NCBI RefSeq assembly: GCF_003347015.1
Contig: NZ_PNFB01000021.1
Span: forward strand, 1 to 64,000
Source of the DNA: Brachybacterium sp. YJGR34
Lineage (GTDB): Bacteria > Actinomycetota > Actinomycetes > Actinomycetales > Dermabacteraceae
Reading direction: 5' to 3'
DNA length: 64,000 nucleotides
Shown here: positions 55,990-64,000 of the stretch, piece by piece
How the letters are laid out: each line of letters begins with the position of its first letter
Numbering within the stretch: the stretch's first letter is position 1
The notes under the pieces: generated by a model
Told to the model about the DNA's origin: nothing
The model's database searches: none
The model's input: the letters and a program-made list of their open reading frames with translations, nothing else
Position numbers and translations under genes: made by a program

Positions 55990-57197
55990 CCGCGAACTTC
56001 GCCACCTTCGGCAACGACCTCCACGCGGGGCGCCGCACCGTGCCGATCGTGGCCCGTCGCCGGCGGTGGTACGCGATCAGTCTGATCTGCATCGTGCTGC
56101 TGTCGAGCATCGCCGTGCTGCGCGGACCGAACCTCGGCATCGAGTTCACCGGCGGGTCCGAGTTCCAGGTCGCGGGCGTCTCCGACACCGCGCAGGCCCC
56201 CGCCCGTGACGTGGTCCGCGAGCACGTGCCGGACAACGAGCCCAAGGTCACGGTGCTGGGCCAGGACACGGTGCGGGTCCAGACCGAGCAGCTCGACTCC
56301 ACCGAGACCGCGGCGGTCGCCCAGGACCTCGCGAGCGCCTACGACGTCTCCACCGATCAGGTCTCCACCTCGTACATCGGTCCGGTGTGGAGCGCGGACA
56401 TCACCCAGACGATGATCCGCGGCGTGATCGTGTTCCTGCTGCTGGTCGCCGGCGTGATGGCGCTGTACTTCCGCAACCTCAAGTCGTCCCTCGCGGCGAT
56501 GGGCGCGCTGGTCCACGACATGCTCATCACCGCGGCCGTCTACGGCGTGGTCGGCTTCGAGATCACGCCGGGCACCGTGATCGGTTTCCTCACCGTCATG
56601 GGGTACTCCCTGTACGACACCATCGTCGTGTTCGACAAGGTGCGCGAGAACACCGAGGATCTCACCGGGCAGACCCGCCGCACCTTCGAGGAGCAGGTGG
56701 AGCTGGCGGCGAACCAGACCGTGGTGCGCTCGATCAACACCTCGGTGGTGGCGCTGCTGCCGGTGGGATCGGTGCTCGCGATCGGGGCCTTCCTGCTGGG
56801 CGCCGGGACTCTCAAGGACATCTCGCTGGCCCTGTTCGTCGGCATCCTCGCGGGCACCTACTCCTCGATCTTCCTCGCGCCGGGCTTCCTCGTGGACCTG
56901 CGCCGGCGCGAGCGCGGGATCGTGGCCCACACCGAGCAGGTCCTGCGCGCGCGCCGTGACGGGCAGGGCTCCGCACCCGAGGCCGACTCCGTCGCCGATG
57001 CCGGCGACTCCTGGTCGAGCGACGCCGGCACCGAGCCCGAGGACGCTCCGGACGACGACCACGCGGCCGAGCTCCCGGCGGAGGACTCCGCCGAGGAGCC
57101 CGGGGGGTCGGGACTCGCCACCGATCGCACCGCACGTCGGCAGCCGCGCCGCACCACCCGGCGTCGACGCCGTTCCACCGAGGGAGGAACCCGATGA
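55986..57197 (+). CDS. secF: Protein translocase subunit SecF
   Basis: 403 residues. LGIEFTGGSEFQV (D1 motif) near 50, six transmembrane helices, GYSLYDTIVVFDKVRENTED near 215 and a C-terminal acidic then basic tail (RRQPRRTTRRRRRSTEGG) not found in E. coli. Works with SecD. The start overlaps secD and the stop overlaps apt (both ATGA). Confidence 0.95.
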   Translation: MTANFATFGNDLHAGRRTVPIVARRRRWYAISLICIVLLSSIAVLRGPNLGIEFTGGSEFQVAGVSDTAQAPARDVVREHVPDNEPKVTVLGQDTVRVQTEQLDSTETAAVAQDLASAYDVSTDQVSTSYIGPVWSADITQTMIRGVIVFLLLVAGVMALYFRNLKSSLAAMGALVHDMLITAAVYGVVGFEITPGTVIGFLTVMGYSLYDTIVVFDKVRENTEDLTGQTRRTFEEQVELAANQTVVRSINTSVVALLPVGSVLAIGAFLLGAGTLKDISLALFVGILAGTYSSIFLAPGFLVDLRRRERGIVAHTEQVLRARRDGQGSAPEADSVADAGDSWSSDAGTEPEDAPDDDHAAELPAEDSAEEPGGSGLATDRTARRQPRRTTRRRRRSTEGGTR

Positions 57198-57745
57198 CCA
57201 CGACCCCGCCGACGGTGGAGCAGGTGGAGGCGCTGCGCAGGACGCACATCGCCGAGTACCCCGACTTCCCGACCCCGGGCGTGCTGTTCCGCGACATCAC
57301 GCCGCTGCTGCGGGACGCCGCCGCGCTGCGCGCCGTGATCCGGCACTGGACGTCGATGCTGCCCGACGGGATCGAGTACATCGTGGGGACCGAGGCCCGC
57401 GGCTTCGTGCTCGGCGCGCCCCTGGCCTACGAGCTCGGCGCCGGCTTCGTCCCGGCGCGCAAGGCCGGCAAGCTGCCGGGGGATCCGGCCAGCCTGCGGT
57501 ACGACCTCGAGTACGGCAGCGCGGAGATCCAGATCCCGGAGAACTCGCTGCCGGCGGGCGCCCGCACCGTCGTCGTCGACGACCTGCTCGCCACCGGCGG
57601 GACCGCCGCGGCGACGATCGAGCTGGCCCACCGCTTCGAGGTGGAGCTGCTGGGCGCCTCCTTCCTCATCGAGCTCGAGGGCCTCGGCGGCCGCGACAAA
57701 TTGCCCGGCGTGCCGCTGACGGCCGTGTGGACCCTGCCGAACTGA
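57194..57745 (+). CDS. apt: Adenine phosphoribosyltransferase
   Basis: 183 residues. PDFPTPGVLFRDITPLL near 20, EARGFVLGAPLAYELGAGFVPARKAGKLP near 62-90 (given in adjoining parts) and the PRPP loop VVVDDLLATGGTAAA near 129-143. It salvages adenine to AMP. Coupled to secF by ATGA, an order shared with other actinobacteria (secDF-apt-rel). Confidence 0.96.
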   Translation: MTTTPPTVEQVEALRRTHIAEYPDFPTPGVLFRDITPLLRDAAALRAVIRHWTSMLPDGIEYIVGTEARGFVLGAPLAYELGAGFVPARKAGKLPGDPASLRYDLEYGSAEIQIPENSLPAGARTVVVDDLLATGGTAAATIELAHRFEVELLGASFLIELEGLGGRDKLPGVPLTAVWTLPN

Positions 57746-57773
57746 GCCGGTCGCGCCCCGCCTCTCACGCCGC

Positions 57774-57792
57774 GCACGGGCCGTCCCCGTGC
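57774..57792 (+). terminator. possible terminator after apt
   Basis: GCACGGG (57774-57780) pairs with CCCGTGC (57786-57792) around CCGTC. No T-tail; modest stem. Confidence 0.4.
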
Positions 57793-57840
57793 CCGATCAG
57801 CTCGCTGCGGACGGCGTCGAGTCGACGCCCCGGGGACGCG

Positions 57841-57846
57841 TAGACT
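57841..57846 (+). promoter_or_regulatory. -10 of rel
   Basis: TAGACT lies 32 bases before the rel ATG, leaving about a 20-base leader with a strong AAGGAGGTG ribosome binding site. Confidence 0.5.
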
Positions 57847-57872
57847 GGTGGATCCCAGCGAAGGAGGTGCGC

Positions 57873-60281
57873 ATGCAGGAGCAGCCCGCATCTGATCCCG
57901 GGCCCGACAGCGCCGGATCGACCTCGCAGAGCAGCGCGCCGCCGCCGACCCCGGTCTCACCGCGGTCGCCCTCGGTCCCGCCCCGCCGGGCCCGCTCGCG
58001 GCTGTCCTTCTTCGCACCCCGCTCGGGCCCCGCGACGGACCCGCTGCTGGTGCCGCTGCTGGAGACGATGTCCTCGGTCAGCCCGAAGGAGAACCTGGAC
58101 GTCGTCCGGCGCGCCTTCGCGGTCGCCGAGCGCGCGCACCGCGGACAGACACGCCGCAGCGGCGACCCGTACATCACCCATCCGGTCTCCGTCGCCACGA
58201 TCCTCGCCGAGCTCGGCTCCCCGGCGGAAGTGGTGGCCGCCGCGCTTCTCCACGACACCGTGGAGGACACCGACTACTCGCTGGATCAGCTTCGCCAGGA
58301 GTTCGGCGAGGTCATCGCCGTCATGGTCGACGGCGTCACCAAGCTGGACAAGGTCACCTACGGCGAGGCCGCGCAGGCCGAGACCGTGCGCAAGATGATC
58401 GTGGCGATGAGCCGCGACGTGCGCGTGCTGCTGATCAAGCTCGCCGATCGCCTCCACAACGCGCGGACCTGGAAGTACGTTCCCGCCGCCTCCGCGGAGC
58501 GCAAGGCCAAGGAGACCCTGGAGATCTATGCGCCGCTCGCGCACCGCCTGGGCCTGAACACGATGAAGTGGGAGCTCGAGGACCGCTCCTTCCAGGTGCT
58601 CTACCCCAAGGTGTACGAGGAGATCGTCTCGCTGGTGGCGCAGCACGCCCCCGCGCGCGAGCAGTACCTCGCCACCGTCTCCACGCAGATCCACGACGAC
58701 CTGCGCAAGGCGAGGATCCGCGCCGAGGTCACCGGCCGACCCAAGCACTACTACTCGATCTACCAGAAGATGATCGTGCGCGGACGCGACTTCTCCGACA
58801 TCTACGACCTGGTCGGAGTGCGGGTGCTCGTGGACACGGTGCGCGACTGCTACGCGGTGCTGGGCACCCTGCACGCCCGCTGGTCGCCCGTGCAGGGGCG
58901 CTTCAAGGACTACATCGCGCTGCCCAAGTTCAACCTCTACCAGTCGCTGCACACGACGGTGATCGGCCCCACGGGCAAGCCGGTGGAGATCCAGATCCGC
59001 ACGCGGGAGATGCATCGTCGCGCGGAGTACGGGGTCGCCGCGCACTGGAAGTACAAGGCGATGGCCGGGAGCCAGAGCGGCGACGAGTCCCGCCCCGTCG
59101 CCAATGACGCGGCCTGGCTGCGGCAGCTGATGGACTGGCAGAAGGAGACCACGGACTCGGGGGAGTTCCTGGACTCGCTGCGATTCGAGATCACCACCCA
59201 GGAGGTGTACGTCTTCACCCCGAAGGGGGACGTGCTCGCGCTGCCCCAGGGGTCGACGCCGGTGGACTTCGCCTACTCGGTGCACACCGAGGTGGGGCAC
59301 CGCACCATCGGCGCCCGGGTCAACGGCCGACTGGTCTCCCTGGAGTCCGCGCTGTCCACCGGCGACGTGGTCGAGGTGTTCACGTCGAAGGCTCCCGACG
59401 CCGGGCCCAGCCGGGACTGGCTGGGCTTCGTGAAGTCGGCGCGCGCCCGCAGCAAGATCCGGCACTGGTTCTCCAAGGAGCGCCGCGAGGAGGCGCTCGA
59501 GAAGGGCAAGGAGGAGCTCGCCAAGGCGCTGCGTCGCCAGGATCTGCCGATGCGCCGTCTGCTCACCCACGACACCCTCGCGACCGTCGCCTCGGACCTG
59601 CACCAGCCCTCGGTCGATGCGCTGTACACCTCGATCGGCGAGGGACACACCGGGGCGCAGCACGTGGTCGAGCGGCTGCGCGCCTCCTTCGGCGGGTCCG
59701 ACGGGGCGGAGGAGGACCTCGCCGAGATCACACTGCCCTCGAAGGTGCGCCGCCGCGGCAGCCGCGCCGAGCAGCACACCTCGGAGACCGATCAGGGAGT
59801 GATCGTCGACGGCCACTCCGATCTGTGGGTCAAGCTCGCCAAGTGCTGCGCGCCGGTGCCGGGGGACCCCATCATCGGGTTCATCACCCGCGGCTCCGGC
59901 ATCTCCGTCCATCACTCCACCTGCACCAACGCCATCCAGCTGCAGGAGCAGCAGGCCGACCGCATGGTCGAGGTCGCGTGGTCGGGCCGCCACAGCACCG
60001 CGTACCTGGTGCACATCAAGGTCGAGGCGCTGGACCGGCCACGACTGCTCACCGACCTGGCCCTGGTGATCTCGGAGCAGCAGGTGAACCTGCAGTCCGC
60101 CTCGGCGCAGTCGAACACCGATCGCCTGGCCAGCACGTACTTCAGCTTCGAGCTCGCGGACCCCTCGCACCTGCAGGCCGTGCTGGCCCAGGTGCGGAAG
60201 GTCGAGGGCGTCTACGACGTCTACCGGGTCACGGCGGACGGCCGACCGGTCGGGGCCGCCGCCCCGCTCTCCGCGCGCTGA
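57873..60281 (+). CDS. rel: Bifunctional (p)ppGpp synthetase/hydrolase
   Basis: 802 residues. After a 45-residue Pro/Ser-rich head come the HD hydrolase domain (YITHPVSVATIL, LLHDTVEDTDY, LADRLHNARTW, about 95-210), the synthetase domain (GRPKHYYSIYQKM, YDLVGVRVLVD, YQSLHTTVIGP, about 285-375), the TGS domain (VYVFTPKGDVLALPQGSTPV near 447) and a C-terminal ACT domain. Both active sites look intact. Synthesises and degrades the stringent alarmone at the ribosome. Confidence 0.97.
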   Translation: MQEQPASDPGPDSAGSTSQSSAPPPTPVSPRSPSVPPRRARSRLSFFAPRSGPATDPLLVPLLETMSSVSPKENLDVVRRAFAVAERAHRGQTRRSGDPYITHPVSVATILAELGSPAEVVAAALLHDTVEDTDYSLDQLRQEFGEVIAVMVDGVTKLDKVTYGEAAQAETVRKMIVAMSRDVRVLLIKLADRLHNARTWKYVPAASAERKAKETLEIYAPLAHRLGLNTMKWELEDRSFQVLYPKVYEEIVSLVAQHAPAREQYLATVSTQIHDDLRKARIRAEVTGRPKHYYSIYQKMIVRGRDFSDIYDLVGVRVLVDTVRDCYAVLGTLHARWSPVQGRFKDYIALPKFNLYQSLHTTVIGPTGKPVEIQIRTREMHRRAEYGVAAHWKYKAMAGSQSGDESRPVANDAAWLRQLMDWQKETTDSGEFLDSLRFEITTQEVYVFTPKGDVLALPQGSTPVDFAYSVHTEVGHRTIGARVNGRLVSLESALSTGDVVEVFTSKAPDAGPSRDWLGFVKSARARSKIRHWFSKERREEALEKGKEELAKALRRQDLPMRRLLTHDTLATVASDLHQPSVDALYTSIGEGHTGAQHVVERLRASFGGSDGAEEDLAEITLPSKVRRRGSRAEQHTSETDQGVIVDGHSDLWVKLAKCCAPVPGDPIIGFITRGSGISVHHSTCTNAIQLQEQQADRMVEVAWSGRHSTAYLVHIKVEALDRPRLLTDLALVISEQQVNLQSASAQSNTDRLASTYFSFELADPSHLQAVLAQVRKVEGVYDVYRVTADGRPVGAAAPLSAR

Positions 60282-60326
60282 GCAGCTCTCGCGCGTCGTC
60301 CGGCGCACGAGGGCGCGTCCTCCTGC

Positions 60327-61007
60327 TCAGGCGGCTCCCGCAGGGGCGGCGAGCATGCGCTCGAGCCGTCTTCGCGCGGCACGCGCCCCCGGATGTCGCC
60401 GCAGCCCGTCCAGCCTCCGGGCGACGGCCTCCGGGGCGAGATGCCCGGCGTCCACGAGCCGGTGCAATGCGGGACGCGCCACACCGTCGGGCGCGAAGCG
60501 CAGCAGGTCCATGGCCGTCCTCTCCGGCGTCGTCACCGGGGCGCCTCCGAGGGTCTCGACCTCGCGGGGGAGCAGGCGCGAGTAGCGCTGATGCACTCCG
60601 GCGATCTCCCCGCGGTGCGCGGGGGAGAGGAGCTCCGCGGGGGACGGCGGCGTCCCGCCGAGGATCACCCAGGCGGCCGAGGGCCCGGCGACCACGTGGT
60701 GCGCCTGGAGACGCTCGCCCAGAGCGCAGCCGAGGGCGAGCACCCGGGGCACGGCCCCGTCCAGCATGTCCGGCGGGATGTGGATGCCGGGCAGCAGGCG
60801 CACCAGCAGACCGTCGGCCACCATCTGACGGGTGGTGGGGGTCTCCTCCCAGCGCTCGAGGGCCGCCCCGAGCGGCACCGCGAGCTCCGCGGCGTGCCGG
60901 GACCAGGCGGCGCACAGACCGATCGGGACCGAGGGCGAGGGGACGGCGGCGTCGCGACCCGTCGCGGGGCGCCGCGGCGGGGTCCACGAGGAGGGCGGCC
61001 GGTGCAT
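60327..61007 (-). CDS. AbiEi-antitoxin-like regulator, orphan
   Basis: 226 residues. An N-terminal segment with a possible winged helix (TRQMVADGLLVRLLPGIHIPP, given as adjoining parts) and a later VVAGPSAAWVILGG, GGAPVTTPERTAMDLLRF pattern typical of AbiEi-type antitoxin/regulator proteins in actinobacteria. No AbiEii nucleotidyltransferase toxin is adjacent. The ATG at 61007 is chosen from the conserved region and position; no strong ribosome binding site is seen. Convergent with rel. Confidence 0.7.
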   Translation of the reverse strand: MHRPPSSWTPPRRPATGRDAAVPSPSVPIGLCAAWSRHAAELAVPLGAALERWEETPTTRQMVADGLLVRLLPGIHIPPDMLDGAVPRVLALGCALGERLQAHHVVAGPSAAWVILGGTPPSPAELLSPAHRGEIAGVHQRYSRLLPREVETLGGAPVTTPERTAMDLLRFAPDGVARPALHRLVDAGHLAPEAVARRLDGLRRHPGARAARRRLERMLAAPAGAA

Positions 61008-61032
61008 GGACCGACTGTGCCACGGACGAGCG

Positions 61033-61066
61033 CCGTCCCCGTCCGACTGTGGACGGACGGGGACGG
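61033..61066 (-). terminator. terminator after the DUF349 gene
   Basis: Perfect 13-bp stem (61033-61045 with 61054-61066, arm CCGTCCCCGTCCG) around ACTGTGGA, in the 115-bp gap between two minus-strand genes. No T-tail. Confidence 0.6.
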
Positions 61067-61122
61067 GGGAGGAACCGCGGCGGCGACCCGGCCCGCGCTG
61101 CGGCGGGCGGGATCGGGGCGCG

Positions 61123-62844
61123 TCAGCCCAGGTCGCGGGCGGAGCGCTCGATGACCGCGAGCCACTCCCTGCGGGCCTCGAGCGCCGCCTCCGCCTCGGC
61201 GATCTTCTCCGGGTCACCACCGGCGCGAGCCTTCTCGAGCGCCTCCTCGTACGAGGCGATCGCCGAGTGCAGCTGCGAGGAGGCGCCCTCGACGCGCGCC
61301 TTGGTGCGCGGGTCGGTGCGTCGCCACTCGTCCTTCTCCGCATCCTTGACCGTGCGCTCGACGGCGCGGAGACGGTCGTCGACGCGCCGCATGTCCCCGC
61401 GCGGCACCTTGCCCGCCTCCTCCCAGCGGTCCTGGACCGAGCGCAGGGCCTTCTTCGCGGCCTCGAGGTCCGCCCGCGGGTCGATCGCCTCCGCCTCCGT
61501 GAGCAGGGCGAGCTTGACCTCGAGGTTCTGACGCTGCTCGGCCTCGGTCTCGTGGAGATCGGCGTTGCGCGCCTGGAAGAAGGTGTCCTGCGCGGCCTTG
61601 AACCGCTTCCACTGGGCGTCGTCCTTCTTGCGGCTCCCGCGCGGGGCGTGGCGCCACTCGTCCATGAGGTCCTTGTAGGCGCGCACTGTCGGGCCCCAGT
61701 CGGTGGAGTTCTGCATCTCCTCCGCCCGGGCGATCAGGGTCTCCTTGAACGTGGCCGCCTCGGCGTGCTTCTCGTCGAGCTTCGAGAAGAACTGCTTGCG
61801 CATGCGGTCGAAGGTGGCGCGGGCCGCGGAGAGCCGCTTCCACAGCGCCTCCTCCGTCGGGCGGTCCAGGGAGACGTCCTCGGACTGCATCTGCTTCCAT
61901 GTCGGCACCATCTGCCGCATGGTCTCCCCGGCGTTCTTCCAGGAGATCTGCTCCGGATCCGTGGCCACCAGGGACTCGATCGACTCGACGAACTCGGTGC
62001 GACGGCGCGTGGCCTCCTCGCGTCCCTCGGCCCGCTTCGCCTCGAGCTCCCGGATCTTCTCCTTGGCCTGCTCGCGCAGATCGTTCGCCCGTGCCCGCAG
62101 CGCCGGGATGTCACCGACGACCTTGGGCTCCTTCATGTTCTTGCGCAGATTCTCCAGCAGCCGGTTCAGCTCGTTCTGCGTGTGCTCCGGTGCGTTGAGC
62201 GCGGACTGCGTGAGGTCGAGGAAGGCGACCAGATCCAGATACCCGCGCGCGTAGGGATCGAGCGCCGCGCGGTGGTCGGTCTCCGTGGTGGTGCCGACCG
62301 TGCGCACCTGGGTGCCGTCCTGGACGGTGACGGTGCCGTCCTCGGCGACGGCCCCGAAGGCCGTCGCGGCCTCGATCTGCTCCGGGTCGTACTCGGTGAC
62401 CGGCGGGGCCAGCGGCAGCAGCGCGGCGGAGGGCTTCTTCGCGGCGAGCGCCGCGGGGGAGGGCGCCGCCGGGCGCGGAGCTGCGGAGGACGGCGGGGAG
62501 GGCCTCGGGCCGGGCGAGGGGGCCGGACGGCTCTCGCGCGCCGCGGTAGGCGCCTCCTCGGTCCCGGCGGCCGGAGCCTCCGGCGCGGCCGGCACCTGAG
62601 AGGGCTGCTCCTGGGCCGGCTGCTCGGCCGTCGCCTCCCCGGCGGACTCGTCCGCGCCGGTCGCCGACGGTGCGGGCTCGACCTCGTCGGGTTCGGCCTC
62701 CTGGGGAGCGGCCTCCTCGGGGGCGGGATCCGGCGCCTCGGCGGCGGCAGGGGTCGCGCTCGGCGCGGCGCTGGGGTCGGCGGCCGGACCAGGAGTCTGA
62801 TCGGCGGGGGTCGACGCGGGGACGGGAGTCTCGGACTCGCTCAC
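61123..62844 (-). CDS. DUF349-domain protein
   Basis: 573 residues. Residues 1-150 are Pro/Ala/Glu-rich and disordered. From about 200 to the end it is a charged, helical, coiled-coil-rich protein with repeated DUF349 units (W-x6-R motifs such as LWKRLSAARATFDRMRKQF and QWKRFKAAQDTFFQARN). Function is unclear; E. coli YejG-unrelated DUF349 members are nucleic-acid or cell-size related by report only. GTG at 62844 with AAGGAG 9 bases upstream. It lies between rel and hisS as in other Micrococcales. Confidence 0.88.
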   Translation of the reverse strand: MSESETPVPASTPADQTPGPAADPSAAPSATPAAAEAPDPAPEEAAPQEAEPDEVEPAPSATGADESAGEATAEQPAQEQPSQVPAAPEAPAAGTEEAPTAARESRPAPSPGPRPSPPSSAAPRPAAPSPAALAAKKPSAALLPLAPPVTEYDPEQIEAATAFGAVAEDGTVTVQDGTQVRTVGTTTETDHRAALDPYARGYLDLVAFLDLTQSALNAPEHTQNELNRLLENLRKNMKEPKVVGDIPALRARANDLREQAKEKIRELEAKRAEGREEATRRRTEFVESIESLVATDPEQISWKNAGETMRQMVPTWKQMQSEDVSLDRPTEEALWKRLSAARATFDRMRKQFFSKLDEKHAEAATFKETLIARAEEMQNSTDWGPTVRAYKDLMDEWRHAPRGSRKKDDAQWKRFKAAQDTFFQARNADLHETEAEQRQNLEVKLALLTEAEAIDPRADLEAAKKALRSVQDRWEEAGKVPRGDMRRVDDRLRAVERTVKDAEKDEWRRTDPRTKARVEGASSQLHSAIASYEEALEKARAGGDPEKIAEAEAALEARREWLAVIERSARDLG

Positions 62845-63097
62845 GATTGAGCTCCTTCGAAGGGATCCGCTGCGGGGCGGGACACTGCCACCAGGGTCGG
62901 TGGCCGGGCTGGCACGATGGGAGCCCCGGGAGACCCGGGGCGGGACCACGTCCCGGAACTCTACAGCGACCGGGACGGCGCGTCCGACCCGTCCCGCCCC
63001 CGTCCTCGTCCGCGCCACCGCGCGCACAGGGCCCGGGGGATAATGGTCGCCGGCTACCCCGCACCCCCGAGACGACCCCTGAAGGATGTGCCCCCGC
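62845..63097. promoter_or_regulatory. divergent DUF349/hisS promoter region
   Basis: The minus-strand side has TAGAGT (62958-62963) as a -10 and an 8-bp GC hairpin in the leader (62923-62930 with 62934-62941). The plus-strand side has GATAAT (63039-63044), 54 bases before the hisS ATG. Confidence 0.45.
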
Positions 63098-64000
63098 ATG
63101 GCGAAGATCTCCGCCCTGTCCGGATTCCCCGAGTGGCTCCCCGCCGAGCGCCTCGTCGAGCAGCACGTGATCGACGTGTTCCGCGAGGTCGCCGAGCTGC
63201 ACGGGTTCTCCGGCATCGAGACGCGCGCCGTCGAGCCCCTCGAGCAGCTGGTGCGCAAGGGCGAGATCGACAAGGAGGTCTACGTGCTGCGGCGACTCCA
63301 GGCGGAGGACGCGCCGGGAGAGGACGCCGGCACCGACCCGTCCCGGACCCTCGGGCTGCACTTCGACCTCACCGTGCCGCTGGCCCGCTACGTGCTCGAG
63401 CACCAGAACGACCTCGCCTTCCCGCTGCGGCGCTTCCAGATCCAGAAGGTCTGGCGCGGGGAGCGCCCGCAGGACGGCCGCTTCCGCGAGTTCTACCAGG
63501 CCGATCTCGACGTGGTCGGCCAGGACACCCTCCCCGGGCACGTCGAGGCCGAGGTCGCCGTGGTCATGGCCGAGATCCTCGACCGTCTGCCGCTGCCGGC
63601 GTTCACGATCCACGCCAACACGCGCCGCCTCTCCGAGGGGTTCTTCCGCTCCTTGGGCCTCGCGGACCACACCGCGGTGCTGCGCGTCCTGGACAAGCTG
63701 CCCAAGATCGGCCCCGAGGCCGTGCGCGAGCAGCTGCTGACCGAGGCCGGGGCCGACCCCGAGCAGGCGCGTGCCTGCCTCGAGTTCGCGGCGATCCGGA
63801 CCCGGGACGCCTCCTTCGGCGAGCGTGTGCGCGCGCTCGGCGGCTCCGGCAAGATGGTCGAGCAGGGCATCGCCGAGCTCACCGCCGTCATCGAGCGCGT
63901 CGAGCAGGCCGTCCCCGGCGTGATCCTGGCCGACCTCTCCATCGCTCGCGGCCTCGACTACTACACCGGGACCGTCTTCGAGACCTTCCTCAGCGGCCAC
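63098..64000 (+). CDS. hisS: Histidyl-tRNA synthetase, N-terminal part
   Basis: The first 301 codons; the gene runs off the window. Class II core: SGFPEWLPAERLVEQHVIDV opening, LHFDLTVPLARYV (motif 2 region), WRGERPQDGRFREFYQADLD and the histidine-binding ARGLDYYTGTVFE near 290. The ATG at 63098 has GAAGGA 12 bases upstream. It ends the actinobacterial rel-DUF349-hisS order. Confidence 0.95.
   Translation, partial: MAKISALSGFPEWLPAERLVEQHVIDVFREVAELHGFSGIETRAVEPLEQLVRKGEIDKEVYVLRRLQAEDAPGEDAGTDPSRTLGLHFDLTVPLARYVLEHQNDLAFPLRRFQIQKVWRGERPQDGRFREFYQADLDVVGQDTLPGHVEAEVAVVMAEILDRLPLPAFTIHANTRRLSEGFFRSLGLADHTAVLRVLDKLPKIGPEAVREQLLTEAGADPEQARACLEFAAIRTRDASFGERVRALGGSGKMVEQGIAELTAVIERVEQAVPGVILADLSIARGLDYYTGTVFETFLSGH

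Noticed and set aside
62111-64000. Long minus-strand frame opposite hisS
   Set aside because: hisS on the plus strand has clear class II synthetase motifs; the antisense frame has none.

Overview
The window is very GC-rich chromosomal DNA (I estimate a little over 70% from reading) from an actinobacterium. GTG starts are frequent, stop/start overlaps (ATGA, GTGA) are common, and several start codons sit directly behind a -10 hexamer. Two conserved actinobacterial housekeeping blocks frame it: tlyA-nadK-recN-steA-steB-pyrG-NUDIX on the left, and thrS-HIT-yebC-ruvCAB-yajC-secDF-apt-rel-hisS on the right. A member of the Micrococcales, perhaps close to Brachybacterium, is my best guess from protein style; I could not test this.

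Layout. 1-119: the 3' end of a 5S rRNA and its terminator, then about 690 bp without a convincing gene. 810-15430: twelve same-strand genes with gaps of 18 bp or less (disordered TPR-like protein, HAD phosphatase, TlyA, NAD kinase, RecN, SteA, SteB, MraY/WecA-like protein, MurJ-like flippase, glycosyltransferase, CTP synthase, NUDIX). 15458-22050: RNase D and DUF3000 (coupled), MsrB, an alpha/beta hydrolase, a RibD-C reductase, ZapE and a GntR regulator. 22047-29061: sugar-acid catabolism (GntR, beta-hydroxyacid dehydrogenase, two SDRs, DgoA-type aldolase, DgoD dehydratase, GntP permease, D-2-hydroxyacid dehydrogenase), most like D-galactonate use. 29091-35669: treX-treY-treZ, making trehalose from glycogen. 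35738-36639: six tRNA genes in two divergent arrays (Gly-Val and Val-Gly-Cys-Val).

36795-46074 is the most accessory-like part. It holds a DUF1269 protein, a large MalT-like ATPase/LuxR regulator behind a possible 30-codon leader ORF, a YggT-like membrane protein with a coiled-coil tail, a polytopic membrane protein, an AI-2E-family transporter, a 72-residue protein, cardiolipin synthase, and a DUF6325/SHOCT pair. Five intergenic regions here carry a 17-bp palindrome TCACC-N7-GGTGA (two exact copies, three with one mismatch), 64-128 bp upstream of start codons. This looks like an undescribed membrane or envelope-stress regulon; its regulator could be the LuxR protein in its midst.

46206-64000 returns to housekeeping: translation (thrS, hisS partial), Holliday-junction processing (ruvCAB, with a LexA-type box over the ruvA promoter), Sec accessory export (yajC-secD-secF), adenine salvage (apt), stringent response (rel), an AbiEi-antitoxin-like orphan and a DUF349 protein. 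No insertion sequence, prophage or CRISPR array was seen. Other points of interest are the lipid-linked-sugar-like trio inserted between steAB and pyrG, and the identical tRNA copies in inverted orientation.
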